64,000 nucleotides of DNA from Pseudonocardia oceani (GTDB lineage Bacteria > Actinomycetota > Actinomycetes > Mycobacteriales > Pseudonocardiaceae). The notes beneath the pieces were generated by a model. It saw only the letters and a list, made by a program, of their open reading frames with translations. It was not told the DNA's origin and did not search any database. Location of the stretch: contig NZ_JADQDF010000001.1 of assembly GCF_019263585.2 (NCBI RefSeq), forward strand, positions 1,922,001 to 1,986,000, written 5' to 3'. The position numbers and the translations under genes are program-made. This document shows positions 1-6,887 of this stretch, piece after piece. Position 1 is the first letter of the stretch; the number at the start of each line of letters is the position of its first letter.

Positions 1-229
1 GCACGCCGTCGTAGCGCAGCGCCGCGCCCAGGGCCGCCAGCGCCGTGCCGGTGCGGGGCGCGCGCAGCATGGCGTCGAACGGGCCGTGCAGGGAGCCGTC
101 GACGGCCGTCTCGACGCGCCCGGCCGGGGTCGCCAGCCGGTCGCGCAGCGCGCGCTGCTCCTCGTCGAGGTCGCCGGGGCGCAGCGCGGGCAGGCGCCGC
201 GCCGGCTCAGGCGAGGGTGAGCTGGCCAC
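1..229 (-). CDS. Carboxymuconolactone decarboxylase family protein, N-terminal part (cut by window edge)
   Basis: Only the first 76 codons lie in the window; the gene runs off the left edge on the minus strand. The translated start contains LHGPFDAMLRAPR and an ALAALGAALRY segment, which resemble the alkylhydroperoxidase-like carboxymuconolactone decarboxylase (CMD) family seen in many actinobacterial hypothetical enzymes. The catalytic cysteine pair expected further in would lie outside the window, so activity cannot be judged. The chosen GTG overlaps the end of the DUF3017 gene by 23 bases, which suggests cotranscription with folD. Start and family are both inferences from a short fragment. 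Confidence 0.6.
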   Translation of the reverse strand, partial: MASSPSPEPARRLPALRPGDLDEEQRALRDRLATPAGRVETAVDGSLHGPFDAMLRAPRTGTALAALGAALRYDGV

Positions 230-488
230 GGGTGATGGTGACGGCGAGCAGTACCATGACGATGCCCGGCACGACGTAGCAGACGACGTCGAGCACGCGG
301 CTGCGGATCGCGAGCAGCCCGGCCTGCTCGGGCGGCAGCGCCACCCGCAGCACGGCCGCGACGAGCAGCGCGCCGCCGAGCAGCACCCCGCCCTGGCGCC
401 AGTGCTCCATCAGCACGCGGACCATGCCCGCGGCCGCGATCAGCAGCACGAGGGCGGTGGGGGCCCATACCGGCAGCCGGGTGCGCAC
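207..488 (-). CDS. DUF3017 membrane protein
   Basis: A 93-residue protein with three hydrophobic stretches (about residues 8-22, 34-50 and 66-85), so a small integral membrane protein. Size and position directly after folD match the actinobacterial DUF3017 family, whose function is unknown. The ATG lies one base from the folD stop, so translation is probably coupled to folD. No catalytic motif is visible. Confidence 0.8.
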   Translation of the reverse strand: MRTRLPVWAPTALVLLIAAAGMVRVLMEHWRQGGVLLGGALLVAAVLRVALPPEQAGLLAIRSRVLDVVCYVVPGIVMVLLAVTITRGQLTLA

Positions 489-489
489 G

Positions 490-1365
490 TCAGCCCTGCG
501 CAGCCTTCTCGACGGCCTTCTCGGCGGACTCGACCACGTTGGTCAGCAGCATGCCGCGCGTCATCGGGCCGACGCCGCCGGGCATCGGCGCGAGCTTCCC
601 GGCGACCTCGGCGACCTCGGGGGCGACGTCACCGACGAGCCCGAGCTCGGTGCGCGAGACGCCCACGTCCAGGACGGTGGCGCCCGGCGCGACCATGTCG
701 GCGGTGATCAGGCCGCGCACGCCGGCCGCGGCGACGACGACGTCGGCGCGGCGCACCTCGGCAGCCAGGTCGCGGGTGCCCGTGTGGCACAGCGTGACGG
801 TGGCGTTCTCCGCGCGGCGGGTGAGCAGCAGGCCGAGCGGGCGCCCGACCGTGACCCCGCGCCCGACGACCGTGACGCGCTTGCCCGCCAGCTCCACGCC
901 GTAGCGCGCGCACAGCTCGACGATGCCGCGCGGCGTGCACGGCAGCGGGCCGGGCTCGCCGAGCACGAGGCGCCCGAGGTTCGTGGGGTGCAGCCCGTCG
1001 GCGTCCTTGTTCGGGTCCACCCGCTCCAGCGCCGCCCCGGAGTCGAGGCCGCGGGGCAGGGGCAGCTGCACGATGAAGCCGGTGCAGGTGGGGTCGGCGT
1101 TCAGCTCGTCGATGACGGCCTCCACCTGAGCCTGCGTGGCGTCGGCCGGCAGCTCGCGCTGGAGCGAGGTGATGCCCACGCGGCGGCAGTCGCGGTGCTT
1201 GCCCCGGACGTAGGAGTGCGAGCCCGGGTCGTCACCCACGAGGACCGTGCCGAGCCCCGGCGTCGCACCCGCGGCCGTGAGCTTCTCGACCCGGCCGGAC
1301 AGCTCCTCCAGGATCGCGTCCAACGTGGCCCTGCCGTCCATCACCGTCGCCGTCACGCCCGCCAT
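490..1365 (-). CDS. folD: Bifunctional methylenetetrahydrofolate dehydrogenase / methenyltetrahydrofolate cyclohydrolase FolD
   Basis: A 291-residue cytosolic enzyme that interconverts 5,10-methylene-, 5,10-methenyl- and 10-formyl-tetrahydrofolate with NADP, supplying formyl groups for purine synthesis (PurN and PurH are encoded 10 kb away). Visible signatures are the N-terminal [10 protein letters not shown] segment with the catalytic lysine, the GFIVQLPLP loop, the nucleotide-binding [12 protein letters not shown] and the C-terminal [12 protein letters not shown] motif. Length is normal for FolD. The start is a GTG followed by a short actinobacterial N-terminus. It leads a unit with the DUF3017 and CMD-like genes. 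Confidence 0.97.
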   Translation of the reverse strand: MAGVTATVMDGRATLDAILEELSGRVEKLTAAGATPGLGTVLVGDDPGSHSYVRGKHRDCRRVGITSLQRELPADATQAQVEAVIDELNADPTCTGFIVQLPLPRGLDSGAALERVDPNKDADGLHPTNLGRLVLGEPGPLPCTPRGIVELCARYGVELAGKRVTVVGRGVTVGRPLGLLLTRRAENATVTLCHTGTRDLAAEVRRADVVVAAAGVRGLITADMVAPGATVLDVGVSRTELGLVGDVAPEVAEVAGKLAPMPGGVGPMTRGMLLTNVVESAEKAVEKAAQG

Positions 1366-1534
1366 CCTTCCAGACGGGCCGGCGCCCTGATCTCGGTGCG
1401 GTCACGGTGTCTCATTCCGGTACAGGTAGACCTTCTGGCCTATCGGACAGGTGTGTAATCCGTGTGACGACGCGCACAATCGGCGCCGTGACCGGCAACG
1501 ATGCCGGGATCCCACCGACGAGAGGCTTTGGTCA

Positions 1535-2164
1535 ATGAGTGTGGAGAGCGACGTCCAGTCCGGCGCGCACGCGGCCGCGGCACCCGCCCCGGCAGCCCCC
1601 GCAGGCAACCCGGCGCTGCTGGGTCTGGCCACGTTCCTGCCCGGCGCCCTGTCCCTCGGCCTCTGGCTGGTCGGCTACCTGCCGGCCGGCGACGTCGGCG
1701 GCATCATCCCGGCGCTGGTGTTCTCCAACGGCCTGTTCCTGATGATCTCCTGCATCTGGGCGGCCCGGCTCGGCGCGAGCGCCGTGTCCGCGATCTTCGG
1801 CACCTTCTCGGCGTTCTGGTTCAGCCTCGGCGTGCTGCTGGCCGGCGTCACCAACGGCTGGTTCGCGCTCACCGCGACCAGCACCCCCCTGCCCACCTAC
1901 CTCCTCGCGTGGCTGATCGTCTTCGTGGCGCTCACGCTGTCCACGCTGCGCCTGCCGCTGGCCTTCAGCGCGGGCTTCCTCTTCGTCTCGATCGCGGTGG
2001 CGCTCGTGCTGGCCAACGCCCTCACCGGCTCCGCGATCTTCAACACCCTGGCCGGCATCTCGGTCTTCGTGTTCTGCGCGATCTTCGCCTACATCTGGGT
2101 CGACGGGATGGGCCAGGAGCTCGGCGGCAAGGCGATGTCGATGGGCAACCCCATCCAGCGCTGA
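1535..2164 (+). CDS. GPR1/FUN34/YaaH family acetate (short-chain monocarboxylate) transporter
   Basis: A 209-residue integral membrane protein with six hydrophobic segments. The family signature NPALLGL lies just before helix 1 (about residues 26-32), as in bacterial SatP/YaaH, which moves acetate and succinate with protons. I chose the ATG at 1535 because a purine-rich AGAGG lies about ten bases upstream and the preceding 28 codons look like noncoding sequence. It is monocistronic, with a strong hairpin after the stop. The substrate is inferred from the family. Confidence 0.9.
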   Translation: MSVESDVQSGAHAAAAPAPAAPAGNPALLGLATFLPGALSLGLWLVGYLPAGDVGGIIPALVFSNGLFLMISCIWAARLGASAVSAIFGTFSAFWFSLGVLLAGVTNGWFALTATSTPLPTYLLAWLIVFVALTLSTLRLPLAFSAGFLFVSIAVALVLANALTGSAIFNTLAGISVFVFCAIFAYIWVDGMGQELGGKAMSMGNPIQR

Positions 2165-2181
2165 CGCACCGCACGCTCCAC

Positions 2182-2219
2182 GCGCAGGCCCCGCCGCACC
2201 CCCGCGGCGGGGCCTGCGC
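2182..2219. terminator. Bidirectional hairpin terminator between transporter and dnaE2
   Basis: A perfect 16-base inverted repeat (arms 2182-2197 and 2204-2219, loop ACCCCC) sits between the convergent stops of the transporter and dnaE2. There is no clear U-tract, as is usual in high-GC actinobacteria, so its role as a terminator is inferred from position and stability. Confidence 0.75.
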
Positions 2220-2259
2220 CGTGTCCGGGGCCGTGTCGGGGGCCTGCGTCCGGGCCCGC

Positions 2260-5200
2260 TCAGCGGAAGTCGCGGCTCTTCACCGCCACCGCCAGGTCCA
2301 GGCGCTGCAGCCGGTCGGCCACGAGGTTGAGCACCCCCTCCTCGCTGCGCTCCAACCGCCCGCGCACCAGCAGCGCCGCGCTGCCGACGGCCACCGTGCG
2401 GTAGCGCGCCCACAGCCCCTCCGAGCAGGTGACGTTGAGCATGCCGCTCTCGTCCTCCAGGTTGAGGAACGTGACGCCCTTCGCGGTGGCCGGGCGCTGC
2501 CGGTGCGTGACGACCCCGCCGACGAGCACGCGCGGCGGGCGGCGCTCGGGGTCGCTCGGGGCGTCGAGGTCGGCGAGCCGGTCGATCCGCAGCGCGCCGA
2601 GGCGGTCGAGGCGCTCGCGCAGGTGCTGCACCGGGTGGCTGTCCGGGGAGACGCCGGTGGCCCAGACGTCGGCGACGGTGAGCTCGACCTCGCTCATCCC
2701 GGGCAGCGCGGGCGCGTCGAGCCCCACCGCGGTGCCCGGGAGCTGGTCGGGGCGCACCGACGCCACGACGCCCGCGGCCCACAGCGCGGCGCGGCGGTCG
2801 AGCGTCCGGTCCCGCGTGCCGAAGCAGCCGAACGCGCCCGCCGTGGCCAGCGCCTCGGCCTGCGGGGCGGTGAGCCGGACGCGGCGGGAGAGGTCGGCGA
2901 GGTCGCGGTAGGGGCCGCGCAGGTCGCGCTCGGCGTCGATCAGCTCGGCCAGGTCGGTGCCGATCCCGCGCACCTCCGCGGTGCCCAGGCGGACCGCGAA
3001 CCCGCCGGTGCTGAGCGGATCGGGCTCGAGCAGGGCCTCGGCGCGGCCGCGGTTGACGTCCGGGCCGCGGGCGAGCACGCCGTGCCGGCGGGCGTCGGCG
3101 ACGAGCGACTGCGGCGAGTAGAAGCCCATCGGCTGGGAGTTGAGCAGCGCCGCGCAGAACGCGGCCGGGTGGTGCCGCTTGAACCAGGCGCTGTAGTAGA
3201 CCAGCGACGCGAAGCTGATCGAGTGGCTCTCCGGGAAGCCGAAGTTGGCGAAGGCCAGCATCTTGGTGAAGATCCCGTCGGCGACCTCGCCGGTGATCCC
3301 GTTGGCCGCCATCCCGTCGAAGAACCGGGCGCGCATCTTCTCCATCTTCTCCGTCGAGCGCTTGGAGCCCATCGCGCGGCGGAGCTCGTCGGCGTCGCCC
3401 GCGGAGAACCCGGCGACGTCGACGGCCACCTGCATCAGCTGCTCCTGGAACAGCGGCACCCCCAGCGTCTTCTCCAGCGCGTTCTCCAGCAGGGGGTGGT
3501 CGTGCTCCCACCGCTCCAGCCCGTTGCGGCGGCGGATGTAGGGGTGCACCGAGCCGCCCTGGATCGGGCCGGGGCGGATCAGCGCGATCTCGACGACCAG
3601 GTCGTAGAACGTGCGCGGCTTGAGCCGGGGCAGCGTGGCCATCTGCGCGCGGGACTCCACCTGGAACACCCCGACGGAGTCGGCGCGCTGCAGCATCGCG
3701 TAGACCTCCGGGTCGGTGGGCTGCAGCCGGTGCAGCTCGACCCGCTCCCCCGTGTGCCCGGCGACGAGGTCGATCATCAGGTGCAGCGCGGTGAGCATGC
3801 CCAGCCCGAGCAGGTCGAACTTGACGAGCCCGGCGTAGGCGCAGTCGTCCTTGTCCCACTGGACGACGGTGCGGCCCTCCATCCGCGCCCACTCGACGGG
3901 CACCACCTCAGACACCGGCCGGTCGCAGATGACCATGCCGCCGGAGTGGATGCCGAGGTGGCGGGGGAAGCCGAGCAGCTGCCCGGCCAGCTCCCCGACC
4001 TGCTCGGGCATCCCCGCGACGAGCGGCGCCGCTGTCCCGATGCCCGCTCCGCCTGCGCTCCGCGGGGCCCATCCCTCGATCCGCTTGCTCCACGCGTCCT
4101 GCTGGCCGGGCGAGAACCCCAGCGCGCCCGCCATGTCGCGCACCGCCGACCGCGGCCGGTAGGTGATCACGTTGGCCACCTGGGCGGCGCAGGAGCGCCC
4201 GTGCGTGGCGTAGACGTACTGGATCACCTCCTCGCGGCGGCCGGACTCGATGTCGAGGTCGATGTCGGGGTAGCCCTCGCGGGCCGGTGAGAGGAACCGC
4301 TCGAACAGCAGGCCCATGGCCACGGCGTCGACGTTCGTGATGCCCAGGGCGTAGCAGACCGCCGAGTTCGCGGCCGAGCCCCGGCCCTGGCAGAGGATGT
4401 CGGCGCGGCGGCAGAACTGCACGATGTCGTGGACGATCAGGAAGTAGCCGGAGAAGTTCTTCTCCTCGATGATCGTCAGCTCGCGGTCGACCGTGTCGAC
4501 CGCGCGGGGGTACTCGGAGTGGCTGCCGTAGCGCTCCGCCACCCCGCGCCGGGTGAGCTGGCGCAGCCAGGAGGACTCGGTCTCCCCCGGGGGCACCGGG
4601 AACGGCGGCAGGTCGGGCGCCACCAGCCGGATCGAGAACGCGCACGCGCGCCCGAGCTCCGCCGCGCGGGCCACCGCGCCCGGGTACCGCGGCTCGAACC
4701 GGGCCGCCATCTCCGCGCCCGAGCGCAGGTGGGCGGTGCCGGCCGGGGGGAGCCAGCCGTCGATCTCGTCGAGGCTGCGCCGGGAGCGGACCGCCGCCAG
4801 CGCCGTGGCCAGCGGGAACCGCTCGCGCGTGGCGTAGTGGGCGGCCGTCGAGGCGATCACGGGCAGGCCGGCGCCCGCGGCGAGGGCGGCCAGCGCGTCG
4901 TTGCGCCCGCTGTCGGTGGGCAGGCCCTGGTGGGTGAGCTCGACGGCCACGTGGTCGGCCCCGAACATCTCGACGAGCCGGCGCAGCTCCTTCTCCGGGT
5001 CGCCCCCGGTGTCGAGCGCGCGGCGCACCGACCCCTTCCGGCAGCCGGTCAGCGCCAGCACCTTCCCCGCGGTGTCGGCGACGACCTCGTCGAGGTCGTA
5101 CACCGGGCGCCCCTTCTCCCGCCCGCGCAGCTGCGCGGCGCTGACGGTGCGGCACAGCGCGCGGTAGCCGTCGGGGCCCAGCGCGAGCAGCAGCAGGTGC

Positions 5201-5622
5201 CCGCCCTCGGGGTCGGCCACGCCGTTCTGCGGGGCGGACAGGCCCAGGCTCAGCTCCGTGCCGAACACCGTGGCGACGCCCACCTCGGCCGCGGCCTCGG
5301 CGAAGCGCACCACGCCGTACATGCCGTCGTGGTCGGTGAGGGCGAGCGCGTCGAGACCGAGGCGCGCCGCCTGCTCGACCAGCTCCTCGGGGTGGCTCGC
5401 GCCGTCGAGGAAGCTGAAGTTGGAGTGGCAGTGCAGCTCGGCGAACGGGACGTGCTCCTGCGGGCGCTCCAGGTCGGGCGACTCGTAGGGCCCGCGCCTG
5501 CGCGACCAGGCCGGGCCGTCGCCGCCGTCGGGCGGCTCCCCGGTGAGGCGGCCGGCGCTCGCGCGCCCGGACAGCACCGCCTCCAGCTCCGACCACGGGA
5601 CGTCGGGGTTGCTCCACGCCAT
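2260..5622 (-). CDS. dnaE2: Error-prone DNA polymerase DnaE2 (C family, SOS mutasome)
   Basis: A 1120-residue C-family polymerase. The PHP domain is at the N-terminus (FAELHCHSNFSFLDG near residue 50, ALTDHDGMYG after it). The palm motif is PDIDLDI, followed by the later KFDLLGLGMLTAL segment. A helix-hairpin-helix region and an OB fold (PRVLVGGVVTHRQ) follow. DnaE2 performs translesion synthesis with ImuA' and ImuB after DNA damage. The ATG was chosen because the open frame upstream holds repeats and the LexA box. The likely -10 lies only about seven bases upstream, so the mRNA is probably leaderless. Trx and merR now separate it from imuA'-imuB. Confidence 0.95.
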   Translation of the reverse strand: MAWSNPDVPWSELEAVLSGRASAGRLTGEPPDGGDGPAWSRRRGPYESPDLERPQEHVPFAELHCHSNFSFLDGASHPEELVEQAARLGLDALALTDHDGMYGVVRFAEAAAEVGVATVFGTELSLGLSAPQNGVADPEGGHLLLLALGPDGYRALCRTVSAAQLRGREKGRPVYDLDEVVADTAGKVLALTGCRKGSVRRALDTGGDPEKELRRLVEMFGADHVAVELTHQGLPTDSGRNDALAALAAGAGLPVIASTAAHYATRERFPLATALAAVRSRRSLDEIDGWLPPAGTAHLRSGAEMAARFEPRYPGAVARAAELGRACAFSIRLVAPDLPPFPVPPGETESSWLRQLTRRGVAERYGSHSEYPRAVDTVDRELTIIEEKNFSGYFLIVHDIVQFCRRADILCQGRGSAANSAVCYALGITNVDAVAMGLLFERFLSPAREGYPDIDLDIESGRREEVIQYVYATHGRSCAAQVANVITYRPRSAVRDMAGALGFSPGQQDAWSKRIEGWAPRSAGGAGIGTAAPLVAGMPEQVGELAGQLLGFPRHLGIHSGGMVICDRPVSEVVPVEWARMEGRTVVQWDKDDCAYAGLVKFDLLGLGMLTALHLMIDLVAGHTGERVELHRLQPTDPEVYAMLQRADSVGVFQVESRAQMATLPRLKPRTFYDLVVEIALIRPGPIQGGSVHPYIRRRNGLERWEHDHPLLENALEKTLGVPLFQEQLMQVAVDVAGFSAGDADELRRAMGSKRSTEKMEKMRARFFDGMAANGITGEVADGIFTKMLAFANFGFPESHSISFASLVYYSAWFKRHHPAAFCAALLNSQPMGFYSPQSLVADARRHGVLARGPDVNRGRAEALLEPDPLSTGGFAVRLGTAEVRGIGTDLAELIDAERDLRGPYRDLADLSRRVRLTAPQAEALATAGAFGCFGTRDRTLDRRAALWAAGVVASVRPDQLPGTAVGLDAPALPGMSEVELTVADVWATGVSPDSHPVQHLRERLDRLGALRIDRLADLDAPSDPERRPPRVLVGGVVTHRQRPATAKGVTFLNLEDESGMLNVTCSEGLWARYRTVAVGSAALLVRGRLERSEEGVLNLVADRLQRLDLAVAVKSRDFR

Positions 5623-5628
5623 CGGTCC

Positions 5629-5657
5629 AGTCGAACACACGTTCGACGTGGACTCAA
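5629..5657 (-). promoter_or_regulatory. dnaE2 promoter with overlapping LexA operator
   Basis: Reading on the minus strand, TTGAGT (5652-5657) and TCGACT (5629-5634) are separated by 17 bases and resemble -35 and -10 elements. The -10 ends seven bases before the dnaE2 ATG, which predicts a leaderless transcript. The LexA box occupies the spacer and -10, a layout suited to direct repression. Promoter elements are inferred by eye. Confidence 0.55.
5631..5646. promoter_or_regulatory. LexA (SOS) box upstream of dnaE2
   Basis: TCGAACACACGTTCGA is a perfect match to the actinobacterial SOS consensus TCGAAC-N4-GTTCGA. It lies nine bases upstream of the dnaE2 start, so dnaE2 should be derepressed when RecA triggers LexA cleavage. 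Confidence 0.92.
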
Positions 5658-5671
5658 CGGTGAGCCGGTCA

Positions 5672-5772
5672 CACCCCCGCGAGTTCTCCTCCCACCCCGG
5701 CGAGTTCGCCTGCAGCCCCGGCGAGTTGTCCGATCCCGCCCGGCGAGTTCGCCGCCCGCGCCCGGCGGGTCG
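5672..5772. repeat. Imperfect tandem repeat of about 21-22 bases between dnaE2 and the thioredoxin gene
   Basis: Five imperfect units share the core CCCCGGCGAGTT. The GAGTT (last unit GGGTC) cores start at 5681, 5702, 5723, 5745 and 5767, so spacing is 21, 21, 22 and 22 bases. Two units contain GGCGAGTTCGCC, which has inverted ends. The array fills almost the whole space between the trx stop and the dnaE2 promoter. No function is known; it may be a recurring intergenic element of the genome or lie in a trx terminator. Confidence 0.7.
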
Positions 5773-5774
5773 TC

Positions 5775-6122
5775 CTACCGCGCCGGCGCACGTGTCGGGG
5801 TCGGGGCCGGGAGGTGCGGCTCGACCGCCCGCAGCAGGGCCGCCTTCGGCCGGGCGCCGACGACCTGCGCCACCACCCGCCCGCCGACGTAGAGGCTCAG
5901 CGTCGGCATGCCCATCACGCCGGCGGCGCGGGCGGTCAGCGGGTTCGCGTCGACATCGAGCCGGGCGACGACGAGCCGCCCCTCCTGCTCCGCGGCGATC
6001 TCGCGCAGCACCGGCTCGATCATCCGGCACGGCGGGCACCAGTCGGCGGTGAAGTCGAGCAGGACGGGCAGCTCGGCGGCCAGCACGAGCGCGTCGAAGG
6101 TGGCGTCGGTGACGGTGATCAA
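5775..6122 (-). CDS. Thioredoxin-family protein (WCPPC)
   Basis: A 115-residue single-domain thioredoxin. It has the ADWCPPCRM active site near residue 33, the cis-proline segment GMPTLSLY and normal length, and no signal peptide, so it should act as a cytosolic disulfide reductase. The probable start is TTG at 6122: it follows GGAGGAACC at good spacing and forms a TTGA overlap with the merR stop, so the two genes are translationally coupled. Pairing with a MerR regulator suggests redox- or metal-responsive expression. TTG is the least certain part of the call; the fold is clear. Confidence 0.88.
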   Translation of the reverse strand: MITVTDATFDALVLAAELPVLLDFTADWCPPCRMIEPVLREIAAEQEGRLVVARLDVDANPLTARAAGVMGMPTLSLYVGGRVVAQVVGARPKAALLRAVEPHLPAPTPTRAPAR

Positions 6123-6517
6123 GGTTCCTCCGGGGGATCGAGGTCGCAGCGCGGCGCGGGCGCGCGGGCGAGCAGGGCGGCGTGCAGCTGGTCCTGCAGC
6201 TCGGTGCGGACGCCGTGCAGCCGCGCCAGCCAGGCGTCGACCTCGGCGAGCTTGGCCCGGTACACCGCGATCGAGTCCGGGCAGCCCCCGCCGACGGCGT
6301 TCCCGGCGCGCAGGCACTCGACGAAGGGACGGGTCTCCTCGAGCGCGAACCCCAGCGCCACCAGCGACCGGATCTCGACGACGGCGCGCTCGTCGGCGTC
6401 GTCGTAGTCGCGGTAGCCGTGGGTGTCGCGCCGCGCGGGCAGCAGCCCGAGCGACTCGTAGTGCCGCAGCGTCCGCGTGCTCACGCCGACCCGCCGTCCC
6501 AGCTCCCCGATCCGCAC
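6119..6517 (-). CDS. MerR family transcriptional regulator
   Basis: A 132-residue regulator beginning VRIGELGRRVGVSTRTLRHYE, the classical MerR winged helix-turn-helix, followed by a GYRDY wing and a dimerisation coiled coil (about residues 80-120). One cysteine (GGGCPDS, near residue 84) could sense thiol or metal stress, but there is no CueR- or SoxR-type cysteine cluster. GTG at 6517 was chosen because the MerR domain starts there and everything upstream belongs to a decayed gene. It probably controls its own merR-trx operon from the promoter just upstream. Confidence 0.88.
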   Translation of the reverse strand: MRIGELGRRVGVSTRTLRHYESLGLLPARRDTHGYRDYDDADERAVVEIRSLVALGFALEETRPFVECLRAGNAVGGGCPDSIAVYRAKLAEVDAWLARLHGVRTELQDQLHAALLARAPAPRCDLDPPEEP

Positions 6518-6524
6518 ACCGGTG

Positions 6525-6555
6525 ACGCTAGAGGTGCACGTCGACGTCAACGCAA
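6525..6555 (-). promoter_or_regulatory. Candidate MerR-type promoter with 19-base spacer
   Basis: On the minus strand, TTGCGT (6550-6555) and TAGCGT (6525-6530) are 19 bases apart. Overlong spacers of this kind are the hallmark of promoters that MerR proteins activate by twisting DNA. The -10 ends eight bases before the merR GTG, so the mRNA would be nearly leaderless. The spacer contains a GACGTCGACGTG motif with partial dyad symmetry. Elements were picked by eye. Confidence 0.45.
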
Positions 6556-6857
6556 GGGTTCCGCGCGAGGTGGTCCTGCGCCCAGGCGGCGAGCGTGGTG
6601 GGCGTGGTCGTGGTGGCGTCGCGGGCTGCTCGGGCACGAACCCGTCGCGCATCCCGGTGGACATGGCGCCGAGGCGGGCGTGGTCGGCGACCGGTTCGTC
6701 GCCGGTGCCCGAGGGCTGCACCCGGTGCAGGGCGTCGACGCCGGCGGTGGCCGCGACGACCGCGTCGGCGCCGCGGAGGTCGACCACGGCGACGTCGACG
6801 TGCGGGCGCAGCGCCGGGTCGAGCCGCGCGGGGTCGCGGGCCCACGGTGCCGGGCAT
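6528..6857 (-). pseudogene. Decayed NmrA/NAD(P)-binding oxidoreductase gene
   Basis: Two minus-strand frames carry fragments of one protein. The first reads WARDPARLDP, then VAVVDLRGADAVVAATAGVDALH and GTGDEPVADHARLGAM, which resembles the front of NmrA-like NAD(P)-binding proteins. After about position 6620 that frame loses sense, and another frame carries a plausible tail (TTLAAWAQDHL) ending at TAG 6528. The Rossmann N-terminus and most of the middle are missing, so this is a deletion- and frameshift-damaged remnant. Its tail overlaps the merR promoter. Family assignment is from short fragments. Confidence 0.55.
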
Positions 6858-6878
6858 CCCTGACACCCCCGGTCAGGG
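6858..6878 (-). terminator. Hairpin after imuB
   Basis: CCCTGAC and GTCAGGG form a perfect 7-base stem with a 7-base loop, ten bases after the imuB stop. It is a plausible terminator separating imuA'-imuB from the decayed gene and merR. Confidence 0.55.
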
Positions 6879-6887
6879 ACGGAGGCT

